A stretch of DNA of 52,892 bases. It comes from Gemmatimonadota bacterium. Lineage in GTDB: Bacteria; Gemmatimonadota; Gemmatimonadetes; Gemmatimonadales; Gemmatimonadaceae. The stretch is taken from positions 1 through 52,892 of the forward strand of contig CANHNQ010000008.1 in NCBI GenBank assembly GCA_947462095.1, given 5' to 3'. Both the position numbers and the translations under genes were made by a program. Positions 17,650-26,477 of the stretch are shown one piece after another (within the stretch, counting starts at the first letter, position 1; every line of letters starts with the position of its first letter). Under the pieces are notes generated by a model. It ran no database searches. It worked only from the letters and a program-made list of their open reading frames with translations, and had not been told where the DNA came from.

Positions 17650-18644
17650 GCGTGCTCTCCACGGATACGAAGAACGTGCGCGTGGTGGTCACGCGGAAGA
17701 TGCCGGCGGCGGTGGAAGCAGAGATCGCAACGCGGTACGACGCCCTGTTCAACAAGACCGACGTCGCGCTGGCGCCGGATCAGCTGAAGCAGGTGCTGCA
17801 GCAGGCCGATATCGTGATGACCACGGTGAGCGACCGCTGGAGCGAAGAGATCTTCGACACGCCGGGCATCCGTACGCGCATGCTGTGCAACGTGGGTGTG
17901 GGTGTGAATCACATCAACGTGGCGGCGGCCAAGCGCGCCGGCATCACGATCAGCAATACGCCCGACGTCGTCACCGAGGACACGGCCGACATCGCCATCG
18001 CACTGATGCTGATGACGATGCGCCGGCTGGGTGAAGGCGAACGGCATGTGCGTGCCGGGGCGTGGGGTGGTTTGCGTCCGACGTTCATGCTGGGGCGCAC
18101 GTTGCGTCGGAAGACGTTGGGGATCGTGGGGTACGGTCGCATCGGTCGGGCCGTGGCGCGTCAGGCGGCTGCGGCGTTCGACATGAAGATCATCTACCAT
18201 GCACCGCGTGATCCGCGCATCGACGACCCGGCCACGGCGGGGCCGGCCGGCGCCGAACGGATGGCGTCGCTGGACGCGCTGCTCGCGCGGGCCGACGTGG
18301 TGTCGTTGCACTGCCCGGCCACGCCCGAAACGCGTCACCTCATGAATGCCCGCACGCTCGCGCTGATGCCGGAGCACGCGTATCTCGTGAATACGGCGCG
18401 CGGCGACGTGGTGGACGAGGCCGCGCTGACGTCGGTGCTGAAGGAACGGAAGATCGCCGGTGCCGGACTCGACGTGTACGAGTTCGAGCCGAGCGTGACG
18501 GCCGAGCTCAAGGAGCTCGAGAACGTGGTGCTGTTGCCGCATCTGGGGAGCGCTACGATCGAAACGCGCACCAACATGGGCATGCGCGCGCTCGCGAATC
18601 TCGATTCCTTCGTGGCGAATGGCACCGTAACGGATCTGGTCTGA
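17646..18644 (+). CDS. D-isomer 2-hydroxyacid dehydrogenase, probable glyoxylate/hydroxypyruvate reductase
   Basis: A 332-residue NAD(P)H-dependent dehydrogenase. The nucleotide-binding motif is GIVGYGRIGRAVA (G162-G167); the catalytic residues are R252 in NTARGDVVDE, E281 in YEFEP and H299 in LLPHLGSAT. Its place directly downstream of, and overlapping, a serine-glyoxylate aminotransferase suggests it reduces hydroxypyruvate to D-glycerate or glyoxylate to glycolate. Together the two enzymes would feed serine carbon into glycerate. The ATG is fixed by the ATGA overlap; a longer open frame upstream would lie inside the aminotransferase gene. Other 2-hydroxyacids cannot be excluded. Confidence 0.9.
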   Translation: MSVLSTDTKNVRVVVTRKMPAAVEAEIATRYDALFNKTDVALAPDQLKQVLQQADIVMTTVSDRWSEEIFDTPGIRTRMLCNVGVGVNHINVAAAKRAGITISNTPDVVTEDTADIAIALMLMTMRRLGEGERHVRAGAWGGLRPTFMLGRTLRRKTLGIVGYGRIGRAVARQAAAAFDMKIIYHAPRDPRIDDPATAGPAGAERMASLDALLARADVVSLHCPATPETRHLMNARTLALMPEHAYLVNTARGDVVDEAALTSVLKERKIAGAGLDVYEFEPSVTAELKELENVVLLPHLGSATIETRTNMGMRALANLDSFVANGTVTDLV

Positions 18645-18648
18645 GCTC

Positions 18649-19524
18649 GTGGTGCATGCCGGATTGTCCGACGAATTGCACCCCGAGCCGCCCGTTCCGC
18701 AGGTGGTGGGCTCGCTGTTGCACTTCACGGAGATCCGGTCGCGGTTCCTGCCGCATCCGCACGACGTCATCGTCTGTCTGCCGCCCGACTACGCGCTGCA
18801 TCGCGATCGGCGGTATCCCGTGCTGTATGTCCACGACGGGCAGAATGTGTTCGACGATCTCGCGATGTCGCCGTTCGGCGTGCAGTGGGGCATCGATACC
18901 ACGGCGCGCGCGCTTATGCATGCGCAGGTGATCGAGCCGATGATCATCGTGGCGATCGGCAATGCGGGGCGCGACCGCATCGACGAGTACACGCCGACCC
19001 GCGACAACGCACACGACGCGGGCGGACTGGCCGATCGGTACGGCCAGATGCTGGTGTACGAGCTCAAGCCGTGGGTGGATCACAACTGGCGCACCCGTCG
19101 CGGCGCGCGTGATACGGGTCTGGCCGGCAGTTCGCTGGGCGGACTGCTCACGCTGCATCTGGGGCTCACGCACTCGGCGGTGTTCGGTAAGCTCGGCCTG
19201 TTGTCACCCAGCGTGTGGTGGGATGACCGTTGGATCGTGCGGCAGCTGGCGGCCTCCAACGGGCGGCGTCCCGAGCTCAAGATCTGGCTCGACGTCGGGA
19301 CCGGTGAGCAGCGCATGCTCAAGGGCACGCGGTTGCTGTACCGTATGCTGCTGCGACAGGGGTGGCAGCCCGGCCACGACCTGCTGTACATGGAAGCCGA
19401 TGGTGCGCTGCATGACGAGCAGGCGTGGGGCGAGCGCTCCGGACTCTTCCTGCGCTTTTTGTTTCCCGCCATGTCGTCGTCGGTGGACGCACTGGCGATG
19501 TCGATGTCATCGGGGATGTCATGA
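18649..19524 (+). CDS. Putative esterase (esterase D/Fes-like alpha/beta hydrolase)
   Basis: A 291-residue alpha/beta hydrolase of the putative-esterase family (PF00756-like), which includes enterochelin esterases. YPVLYVHDGQNVFD (about 58-71) is the oxyanion-side strand, the nucleophile is S162 in AGSSLGG, and GALHDEQAWGER near the C-terminus supplies the probable catalytic His. No signal peptide is visible, so it is likely cytoplasmic. It starts with GTG four bases after the dehydrogenase stop (a second GTG follows at once) and its stop overlaps the DUF2461 gene by four bases. No siderophore genes are near, so the substrate is open. Confidence 0.82.
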   Translation: MVHAGLSDELHPEPPVPQVVGSLLHFTEIRSRFLPHPHDVIVCLPPDYALHRDRRYPVLYVHDGQNVFDDLAMSPFGVQWGIDTTARALMHAQVIEPMIIVAIGNAGRDRIDEYTPTRDNAHDAGGLADRYGQMLVYELKPWVDHNWRTRRGARDTGLAGSSLGGLLTLHLGLTHSAVFGKLGLLSPSVWWDDRWIVRQLAASNGRRPELKIWLDVGTGEQRMLKGTRLLYRMLLRQGWQPGHDLLYMEADGALHDEQAWGERSGLFLRFLFPAMSSSVDALAMSMSSGMS

Positions 19525-20255
19525 AAAATCTGACCGGTGACAGCTTCACCCGGTTCACGCCGAAGGCGTTCACTTTTCTGCGCGGCATCGCGAAGCACAA
19601 CCGCAAGGAATGGTTCGAGGAACATCGCGGCGATTTCGAACGCGAGATCAAGCGGCCGCTGGCGTTGCTGGTCGAAGAGGTCGACGTGCATCTCGCGACG
19701 ATCGTGCCCGAGATCATCGGATCGCCGAAGAAGTCGGTGTTCCGCATTCATCGCGACGTGCGCTTCTCGAAGAACAAGGCGCCGTACAAGACGCACGCGG
19801 CGTGCTGGTTCTTTCATCGGGATGCGGGGCGCGGCGTCGGCACCGAAGCGGCGCACGGCGGCGCCGGGTTCTACTTCCACATTGAGCCGGGGAAGTCGTT
19901 CTGTGGTGGCGGCATCTGGATGCCGCCGCGCTCGGCGGTGAACAAGATTCGCCAGGCGCTCACCGACGACCTCGAGGGGTTCGAGGAGATCGTGCAGGGG
20001 CGCGGGTTCCGCCGCCGCTTCGGCGATCTCGACACCGACGGGATGCTGACCCGTCTCCCGCGCGGATTCGCGGCCGATCATCCGGCGGCTGCCTGGCTGC
20101 GGTATCAGTCGTATACGGCGTGGACCGAGCTCACACCCGACGAGGTCACGAGCCCGACGCTGCCGCAGACGCTGGCGAAGCATTATGCGGCGATGACGCC
20201 GTTTGTGCGGTGGTTGAATCTGGCGCTGGGGCTGGGCTCGGCGAGTAGGCGCTAG
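19521..20255 (+). CDS. DUF2461 (TIGR02453) family protein
   Basis: A 244-residue cytoplasmic protein of the DUF2461 family, widespread in bacteria and without a known function. Diagnostic stretches are FLRGIAKHNRKEWFEEHR near the N-terminus, VFRIHRDVRFSKNKAPYKTHAACWF in the middle and GAGFYFHIEPGKSFCGGGIWMPP. The ATG overlaps the esterase stop as ATGA, which fixes the start and indicates translational coupling. The run of genes from the MarR regulator to this one has gaps of at most four bases and may be one operon. Confidence 0.9.
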   Translation: MKNLTGDSFTRFTPKAFTFLRGIAKHNRKEWFEEHRGDFEREIKRPLALLVEEVDVHLATIVPEIIGSPKKSVFRIHRDVRFSKNKAPYKTHAACWFFHRDAGRGVGTEAAHGGAGFYFHIEPGKSFCGGGIWMPPRSAVNKIRQALTDDLEGFEEIVQGRGFRRRFGDLDTDGMLTRLPRGFAADHPAAAWLRYQSYTAWTELTPDEVTSPTLPQTLAKHYAAMTPFVRWLNLALGLGSASRR

Positions 20256-20283
20256 ACCGTGAAGTGACAACACCTTAGGAAGT

Positions 20284-20363
20284 AGGAGGGAGGGTGTCAG
20301 GGAAGAGGCAGCAGCACCAGCGCGCGGCTCACCTGCCTCCTGCCCCCTGAATCCCTCTCCCCT
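20284..20363. repeat. Imperfect multi-stem inverted repeat
   Basis: Three nested complementary pairs lie in the 185-bp gap between the DUF2461 gene and the next gene: AGGAGGGAGGG (20284-20294) with CCCTCTCCCCT (20353-20363), TCAGGG (20297-20302) with CCCTGA (20345-20350), and GAGGCAG (20305-20311) with CTGCCTC (20333-20339). The RNA could form a long interrupted hairpin. It may end the upstream operon, although there is no T-run, or be a dispersed repeat. Confidence 0.5.
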
Positions 20364-20440
20364 GCTGACAAGGGAGTTGGCCGTTCAGATGCTTCCCCGC
20401 GGGTACCGCCCACCCCCCACCCCGGTGAGATTCCCTGTCC

Positions 20441-21271
20441 ATGTCGAAGACACTGAAACTCACCCTGGACATTCTGATCGGCGCAGCGGCGCCGGTGGTG
20501 ATCCTGAAGTACGGCACCGCTCCGTTGGGGACGCTCAACGCGTACCTGCTGGCGGCGCTGGTGCCGGTGGTGTGGGTCATGCTCGACCTGTTCGTGATCA
20601 CCCGGCGGTTCAACTTCATCACGACCTACGGTGGGCTGTCGGCAGTGATGCGCGGGGCGCTTGCGTTCTGGTACGTGGACGGCGCCCTGTTCGCGTTCAA
20701 GGACAGCGCCAGTTACCTGCTCGCCTTCTTCGTGTTCGGCGTGACCGCGCTGATGAGCCGCCCCGTGACGCGATCGATCGCGCTGCAGGGACTCGGTCCC
20801 GATACCCCCGAGCGCGAACAGCAGATGGACCGGCTGCTCGATGAGCCGACGGTGCTGAGGGCGATGCAGCGCGCGGGGTTGCTGATCGGCGTGACCAATC
20901 TCGCGGCCGGTGCCGCGAACTATGTGATCAACCTCCGCTTGGTCGTGGCCCCCTTCAACACGCCGGCGTTCAATGACCAGGTGGCCAATGTCAATGCGAT
21001 CACGCGTCTGGTGCTCGTGCTCCCCGATATGCTGGCGCTCTTCTTTGCCTTCTCAATGATGTACAAGGCGATGTACGCGCTGCTTCCGGCCGATGCAGGG
21101 GCCGATCCCGATGCCGGCGAATTCTGGACGCTGCTGGCGCGTCGCGAAGACGCCATGGCGCTGGTGACCGCCGGCGAATCCGGTGGCGCCGCGCTCGGTA
21201 CCGCGCTCGGTGCCGGCGACGTGCAGAGCCGTGCGGCGCGTCAGGCGCGGGAAGAGTTCGGACTGAGCTGA
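20441..21271 (+). CDS. VC0807-like integral membrane protein
   Basis: A 276-residue membrane protein with about six hydrophobic helices: near 7-24, 34-52, 60-78, 86-104, 142-165 and 186-206. The opening LKLTLDILIGAAAPVVILKYG and the first four helices resemble the VC0807/DUF3159-type membrane proteins, whose role is unknown. The C-terminal 65 residues are soluble and rich in Ala, Asp and Glu. Only a weak Shine-Dalgarno-like GTGAGA precedes the ATG. The assignment is tentative; it is not an enzyme I can name. Confidence 0.65.
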   Translation: MSKTLKLTLDILIGAAAPVVILKYGTAPLGTLNAYLLAALVPVVWVMLDLFVITRRFNFITTYGGLSAVMRGALAFWYVDGALFAFKDSASYLLAFFVFGVTALMSRPVTRSIALQGLGPDTPEREQQMDRLLDEPTVLRAMQRAGLLIGVTNLAAGAANYVINLRLVVAPFNTPAFNDQVANVNAITRLVLVLPDMLALFFAFSMMYKAMYALLPADAGADPDAGEFWTLLARREDAMALVTAGESGGAALGTALGAGDVQSRAARQAREEFGLS

Positions 21272-21312
21272 ACGCCGTCCGCGCGCGGACCGAGACGGTT
21301 CGGTGACCCGCG

Positions 21313-21341
21313 CGTGACGTGAAGGTGTCGCATCCGTCACG
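21313..21341. promoter_or_regulatory. Inverted repeat upstream of PhoX-like gene
   Basis: CGTGACG (21313-21319) and CGTCACG (21335-21341) form a perfect 7-bp inverted repeat around a 15-bp centre in the 155-bp gap before the PhoX-like lipoprotein gene. It could be an operator for the phosphatase/peroxidase pair or a weak terminator of the upstream gene; no T-run follows. Confidence 0.35.
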
Positions 21342-21426
21342 AGTGCCGTTGATCGTGCTGCGTCCGACGGGATCATGACCTGATCTCGTCATTCGCCACG
21401 GATCATCCCTCGAGGACGCTGGACCA

Positions 21427-22887
21427 ATGCGCATTTCTACGACTGTTGCCTCCCGTACACTCGCCGCATCATGCGGCCTGTTCCTGGCCGCCTGCGGTGA
21501 CGATGCCGGCACCGATATCAAGCCGATTGCGCCGGTCGCGCTCAAGAACCAGTCGGTCACGCCGGCGCTCGCGAAATCGCTGATCTCCGGCGTCGAGATT
21601 TACAGCCTGATCGGCAGCGACGATCAGCTGCCCGGTTCGCCGAGCTTTGTGTTCGGCGGATCGGCCGACGGCGCGGGATTCACGCGCAACACCGACGGCA
21701 GCTTCACGGTGATCGTGAATCACGAGGATAACTTCGCGGTGTCTCGCGTGAAGTTCGATCCCACGCTCAAGCCGATCTCGGGCGACTATATCGTCAACTC
21801 GACGGCCGGCCGCTACCGTCTCTGCTCGGCCACGCTGGCCACGCAGGAAACGCACGGTTTCGGCCCGCTCTTCCTCACCAACGGTGAAAGCAGCGAAGAG
21901 TCGGAGATTCTCGCCGTGGATCCGTCGGGCGCAGCGAACACGCCGCGCTACCTCTCGGCCCTCGGCCGTTGGAACTCCGAGCAGTCGCTGCCGCTGCCGA
22001 AGCTCGCGTATCCGAACCGCACCGTGATCATGATCGGTGACGACGATTCTGGTGCCGAAGGCGGCCAGCTGGCGATGTACGTGGCCAACACGGTCGGCGA
22101 TCTCGATAACGGCAACCTCTATGTGCTCGCGCGCACCGATAACAACACGCGGGAACGTGACATGGTGGTCGGGCAGACGTATCCCGTGCAGTTCCGGCAG
22201 ATCGCCAACCAGAAGACGCTCACCGGCCGGCAGATCAACCTCGCCACGGTCGCGGTGAACGCGATGCGCTTTGCGCGCGTGGAAGACGTGGACTACCGGA
22301 AGGGTTCGGCGGCGAACAACCGCGAGATCTACTTCACGGTGACGGGCCAGAACAACACGGGCGTGAACGCCGATTACAGCCGCAGCAAGTACGGCCGCGT
22401 GTATCGCGTGAAGCTCGATGAAAGCAGCCCGCTGTCGGGTACGCTGGAATTGGTGATGGATGGTGATGACCGGAACGGGCCGGCCAAGACGTTCCAGAAC
22501 GTCGACAACATCTATGTCGGCACCAACTATGTGTATCCGCAGGAAGACGACAACGGCTACGGCGACGAGGCGCACGACGGCTGGATCTACCAGTACAACA
22601 TCGCCACGCGCGAGTTGCGCCCCGTGATCGAGCTCGACCACCGGCGTACGGCCGCTGATGCGGCGATCTACAATGCCGTCGGCGCGCGTCCGGCGGGCAA
22701 GGCCGGCTGGGAGTTCGGTGCGATGGTCGACGTGTCGGCGGAACTGGGCCAGGAGAACACGTTCATGCTGTCGCTGCAGCCGCACTCGTGGCGCGGCACG
22801 AAGTATCGGGGTGTGGATGGCGGCACCGTGCGTCCGACGGAGGATCAGGCGAGCCAGCTGGTCATCGTGAAGGGACTGCCGCGCTAG
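21427..22887 (+). CDS. PhoX-like (DUF839) beta-propeller lipoprotein, putative phosphatase
   Basis: A 486-residue exported lipoprotein. The signal ends in LFLAAC with the lipid-modified Cys at about residue 22, followed by Gly-Asp-Asp. The mature part resembles the PhoX alkaline phosphatase propeller: FTVIVNHEDNF, ETHGFGPLFLTNGESSEES, FARVEDVDYRKGS...NNREIYFTVTGQNN, and TFQNVDNIYVGTNYVYPQEDDNGY, where acidic residues of the Ca/Fe centre would lie. Classical PhoX enzymes are Tat-exported; this one uses a lipoprotein signal, so it is a distant branch and may have another substrate. Its stop overlaps the GTG of a diheme peroxidase by one base. Confidence 0.75.
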   Translation: MRISTTVASRTLAASCGLFLAACGDDAGTDIKPIAPVALKNQSVTPALAKSLISGVEIYSLIGSDDQLPGSPSFVFGGSADGAGFTRNTDGSFTVIVNHEDNFAVSRVKFDPTLKPISGDYIVNSTAGRYRLCSATLATQETHGFGPLFLTNGESSEESEILAVDPSGAANTPRYLSALGRWNSEQSLPLPKLAYPNRTVIMIGDDDSGAEGGQLAMYVANTVGDLDNGNLYVLARTDNNTRERDMVVGQTYPVQFRQIANQKTLTGRQINLATVAVNAMRFARVEDVDYRKGSAANNREIYFTVTGQNNTGVNADYSRSKYGRVYRVKLDESSPLSGTLELVMDGDDRNGPAKTFQNVDNIYVGTNYVYPQEDDNGYGDEAHDGWIYQYNIATRELRPVIELDHRRTAADAAIYNAVGARPAGKAGWEFGAMVDVSAELGQENTFMLSLQPHSWRGTKYRGVDGGTVRPTEDQASQLVIVKGLPR

Positions 22888-24761
22888 TGCGGATGGTACG
22901 TCGTGTGCGTGGGCTGGTCGCAGCGGTGCTCGTCACCGCTGCGGCCGGCTCGTGCGTGGATACTCCCTCGGTCGTGCCGGAGCAGGCACGCGCCGGAGAT
23001 CCGCGTGCGATGCGGGCGCTCGCTTCATGGCGCGCCGACATGGATTCGCTGGTCATCCGCGCGGCCCAGCTGGACAGCGCGGTGTCAACGCTCGCCACGG
23101 ATGATGAGGTGCAACGGGCGCGCCGCGCGTTCGCGGCTGCCCGCGTGTCGTTCAAGCACGTCGAGCTGGCGCTCGAGTACTACGCGCCCACCACCTCGCG
23201 CGACATCAACGGGGCCGCGCTTCCGCATGCGGAAGAGCACGAGGGCCCCGAGATCGTGACGCCACCGACCGGATTTCAGGTCGTAGAAGAGGCGCTGTTT
23301 GGCGCGGACCCGCAGGCTGAACGCGAGGCACTCCAGACGGAAGTCCGTACACTGCGGCAGATCCTGACGCGCGCCAGTACGATGCTTGGCGCGCAGGTGG
23401 TGACGGACGATCGCGTGTGGGATGCGGTCAAACTCGAAATGGCCCGGATCGTCTCGCTCGGTATCACGGGGTTCGATTCACCGGTGGCAGGGCAGTCGCT
23501 TCCCGAGGCGGACGCGGCGCTGGAGGGTATCGCCCGCGCCATTGCCCCATTCCGCAGCAACAACCCGGGTTGGAGCCGGGTGGATTCCCTCCTCCGTGGC
23601 GCGCAGCGCGGATTGCGCGTGTCTGGTGATCGTGATGCGTTCAACCATCTCGCGTTTCTGGTACAGCACGCCAATCCGCTCACGCGCGCACTCAACGCGC
23701 AGCGCATCGTGCTCGGCATCGGCCAGCCCGACGAACGGCGCGCCTTCCGGATGCAGGCGATCACTCTCTTCGACTCGGGTGCCTTCGATGTGCTCGCCTT
23801 CGCCCCGATCGACACACGCGACGAGCCTGTTGCGCGCGTGGCGCTTGGCCGCGCGCTCTTTCATGATGCGCGCCTGTCCGGCGACAACTCGCGGGCCTGC
23901 AGTGCATGTCATGTGCCGGAGCGCGCGTTTACGGACAGTCTGAAAGCGAGCCCCGGTCGGCGCGGGCAGCCGCTTCCGCGCAATACGCCCACCGTGATCA
24001 ACATCGGTCTGCAGGTTGGCTCGTTCAGCGACCTTCGTACCACCTACCTCGAGGACCAGGTCACCGAAGTCGTGCAGAACGTGGATGAAATGCACGCACG
24101 GCTCGCCGAGGTCTCGACGTCACTCGCCTCGGATACCGCGTTGGTGACGCAGTTCCGCGCGGCGTTTGCACGCCGGACCGGACGCGTCGATAGCGCCATT
24201 ACGCCGGCGCGAATTCGCGCGGCGCTCGCGGCGTACATGCGGAGCCTGACGTCGTTGAATGCTCCGGTGGATCGGGCGCTCCGGGGGGATACCTCGGCGT
24301 TGAGCACCGACGAGCGGGCGGGATTCAACGTGTTCGTGGGGAAGGGCAGGTGCGCGACCTGTCACTTCCTGCCGCTCACGAACGGGACGGTGCCCCCGAT
24401 GTACCAAAAGTCGGAGGTGGAAGTGTTGGGCGTACCGACACGTCCGGTCACCTCCGGCGCTCGGATCGATCCCGACGTCGGACGCCATCGGATTGCGGGT
24501 GCCGCGCCGAACAAGTACGCCTTCCGCACGCCCTCCCTTCGCAATGTCGCGTTGACGGCGCCCTACATGCACAATGGTGCCTATCCAACGCTGGAGTCGG
24601 TCATCGACTTCTACAATCGCGGCGGTGGCGCAGGCATCGGGGTGGCGCTGGATAACCAGACATTGCCCGCCGACCGCCTGCACCTCACGACCCGGGAGCA
24701 GCGTGTGCTCGTGCAGTTTCTCCGGGCGTTGACCGATACGGCGGGAACACAGCGCCGCTGA
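22887..24761 (+). CDS. Diheme cytochrome c peroxidase (MauG/CcpA type), long form
   Basis: A 624-residue exported diheme protein. The start is followed by VRGLVAAVLVTAAAGSC, a lipoprotein-like signal. About 250 residues of helical sequence (including EYYAPTTSRDINGAALPHAEEHEGPE and GFQVVEEALF), possibly imelysin-like, precede the peroxidase. Haem sites are CSACH (C338-H342) and CATCH (C489-H493); PLPRNTPTVINIG and FRTPSLRNVALTAPYMHNGAYPTLESVIDFYNRGG are typical of the bacterial cytochrome c peroxidase family. It should reduce peroxide or oxidise a substrate in the periplasm. GTG at 22887 overlaps the previous stop by one base; ATG at 22893 is equally possible. Coupling to a PhoX-like gene suggests a shared role that I cannot name. 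Confidence 0.85.
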   Translation: MRMVRRVRGLVAAVLVTAAAGSCVDTPSVVPEQARAGDPRAMRALASWRADMDSLVIRAAQLDSAVSTLATDDEVQRARRAFAAARVSFKHVELALEYYAPTTSRDINGAALPHAEEHEGPEIVTPPTGFQVVEEALFGADPQAEREALQTEVRTLRQILTRASTMLGAQVVTDDRVWDAVKLEMARIVSLGITGFDSPVAGQSLPEADAALEGIARAIAPFRSNNPGWSRVDSLLRGAQRGLRVSGDRDAFNHLAFLVQHANPLTRALNAQRIVLGIGQPDERRAFRMQAITLFDSGAFDVLAFAPIDTRDEPVARVALGRALFHDARLSGDNSRACSACHVPERAFTDSLKASPGRRGQPLPRNTPTVINIGLQVGSFSDLRTTYLEDQVTEVVQNVDEMHARLAEVSTSLASDTALVTQFRAAFARRTGRVDSAITPARIRAALAAYMRSLTSLNAPVDRALRGDTSALSTDERAGFNVFVGKGRCATCHFLPLTNGTVPPMYQKSEVEVLGVPTRPVTSGARIDPDVGRHRIAGAAPNKYAFRTPSLRNVALTAPYMHNGAYPTLESVIDFYNRGGGAGIGVALDNQTLPADRLHLTTREQRVLVQFLRALTDTAGTQRR

Positions 24762-24780
24762 TCTTCGTCGACCGACGCCC

Positions 24781-24794
24781 CGCTCGAGGGAGCG
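24781..24794. terminator. Stem-loop between convergent genes
   Basis: CGCTC-GAGG-GAGCG fills the 33-bp gap between the convergent peroxidase and amidase genes, and a wider pair GTCGACCG (24767-24774) with CGGTCGAC (24804-24811) encloses it. It could act as a bidirectional terminator; neither side has a T-run. Confidence 0.35.
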
Positions 24795-26333
24795 TTACAG
24801 CGCCGGTCGACGCAGTCCGTGCCGGGTGGCCTGTTCGAAGGCGTGCGCCATCTGCAGGACGCCCCAGTCGTTGCGGCGTCGCCCCACGATTTGCAGCCCG
24901 ACCGGGAGCCCGTTCGCGCTGAAGCCGGCCGGCACCGAGATGCAGGGGCAGCCCATGAAGGTCACGTACCAGCACGACCGCATCCAGTCGATGTACGTCG
25001 GCATGGCCACGCCGGCGACGGAGGTGGGATATTCGGTGGTGAGATCGAACGGCTCCACCTGCGTGACCGGCAGTACGAAGTAGTCAAACCGGTCGAAGAA
25101 CGCGGAGACGTCGATCGACATACGCGCCTGCCGCGCCGACGCGCGGGCGACATCGGCCCCGCTGTTCCGCTCGGCTTCGGCGATCTCCCACTTCACGGTG
25201 TCCTTGAACATCGTGGGGTTCTCTCGCGCGAGCTTCGCGTAGCTGCTGTGGTACGAGAGATGCCGCAGGATCGGAAAGGCGTCATCCACACCGGTGAAGT
25301 CGGGCTCCGCTTCCGTGACGACGCAGCCGAGGTCCGCGAACGCCTGTTTGTTGGCGTTGACGACGCGGGTGATTTCCGGTTCGAAGGGAAGGCCGCCGAG
25401 GTTCGTGAACCACGCGATGCGGGTGCCCTTCATGGCACGGGCGAGTGGTGCACGGAACGCGGCGCCGTCCTGATCGATCGCGAGCGGATCCGGCGCATAC
25501 GCGCCGACCATGGCACTCAGGAACAGCGCCACGTCGGCGACGGTGCGGGCCATCGGGCCGCCGGTCGACAGGGGTGACCAGGAGCCGTCATTGTCGGGCA
25601 CGCGGCCGGGCGTGGGGCGAAAGCCCACGATGTTGTTCCACGCCGCCGGATTCCGGAGCGAGCCGCCGGTGTCGCTGCCATCGGCGATCGGTACCATGCC
25701 CGCCGTGAGGGCCGCGGCGGAGCCGCCGCTGCTGCCACCGACGGTCTTGGCCGGATTGTAGGGATTGCGCGTGGCACCGAAGACGGCGTTGAACGTGTTC
25801 GACCCCGCCCCGAACTCCGGCGTATTCGTCTTACCCACGGTGATCGCCCCGGCCGCCCGCAGGCGCGTCACGATCAGCGCGTCGGCGGTGGGGATGTTGT
25901 CGCGGTACATCGGCGATCCGTAGGTGGTGCGGATGCCGGCGGTGGCCACGAGGTCCTTGTGGGCCACGGGGAGGCCGTGGAGGGGGCCGAGCGGGCCACC
26001 GCGCGCCTGAAGGGTATCGGCGCGTGTGGCGTCGGCGAGGGCACGTTCCGGCACCAGCGTCACGATGGCATTGATGCGCGGATTGACGCGCTCGATGCGG
26101 GCCAGATGGGCCTCCATCACCTCGACCGCGGAGAGCTCACGCCGGCGAATGCGTGCCGCCATCTCGACGGCGGTGAGGGCGCAGAGCTCGTCGCTGGCCG
26201 TCGAGGGCGGCGCGGGCCGTGATGGCGCCGCGTCGGCCCGAACCAGGTCGGGGAGCGCGCCGCCCAGGGCGGCCGCGCCAAGCAGCTTCCCAAAGTCGCG
26301 CCGGCTCAACTCGTCGTGCGGGGCGTCGCTCAT
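24795..26333 (-). CDS. Tat-exported amidase (amidase signature family)
   Basis: A 512-residue amidase signature enzyme hydrolysing a C-N amide bond. The Ser-cisSer-Lys triad is intact: K126 in LPVAHKDLVAT, S201/S202 in VGGSSGGSAAAL and the nucleophile S225 in DGSDTGGSLRNPA. The N-terminus is a twin-arginine signal, LSRRDFGKLLGAAALGGA (about 9-26), ending in an Ala/Pro-rich segment, so the enzyme works outside the cytoplasm. GatA, the other common member, is cytoplasmic and not a candidate. It is monocistronic as far as visible and converges on the peroxidase gene. The amide substrate is unknown. Confidence 0.92.
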   Translation of the reverse strand: MSDAPHDELSRRDFGKLLGAAALGGALPDLVRADAAPSRPAPPSTASDELCALTAVEMAARIRRRELSAVEVMEAHLARIERVNPRINAIVTLVPERALADATRADTLQARGGPLGPLHGLPVAHKDLVATAGIRTTYGSPMYRDNIPTADALIVTRLRAAGAITVGKTNTPEFGAGSNTFNAVFGATRNPYNPAKTVGGSSGGSAAALTAGMVPIADGSDTGGSLRNPAAWNNIVGFRPTPGRVPDNDGSWSPLSTGGPMARTVADVALFLSAMVGAYAPDPLAIDQDGAAFRAPLARAMKGTRIAWFTNLGGLPFEPEITRVVNANKQAFADLGCVVTEAEPDFTGVDDAFPILRHLSYHSSYAKLARENPTMFKDTVKWEIAEAERNSGADVARASARQARMSIDVSAFFDRFDYFVLPVTQVEPFDLTTEYPTSVAGVAMPTYIDWMRSCWYVTFMGCPCISVPAGFSANGLPVGLQIVGRRRNDWGVLQMAHAFEQATRHGLRRPAL

Positions 26334-26477
26334 GTCTGCGTTCCGGGGTCACAGGAGTACGGGAGTGCGTGTCCGGCCGCCACTCAGGATGCCGCCGCCG
26401 CCCCCGAGGATACGGTCCCACGCCGATTCCGGCTAGGCGCTCCACTGGCGCCCGGCGGCGGGAGCATCCAGACTCCA

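Noticed and set aside
21469-22785. Minus-strand open frame of 438 residues opposite the PhoX-like gene
   Set aside because: Antisense shadow; the plus strand encodes a recognisable lipoprotein with conserved motifs.
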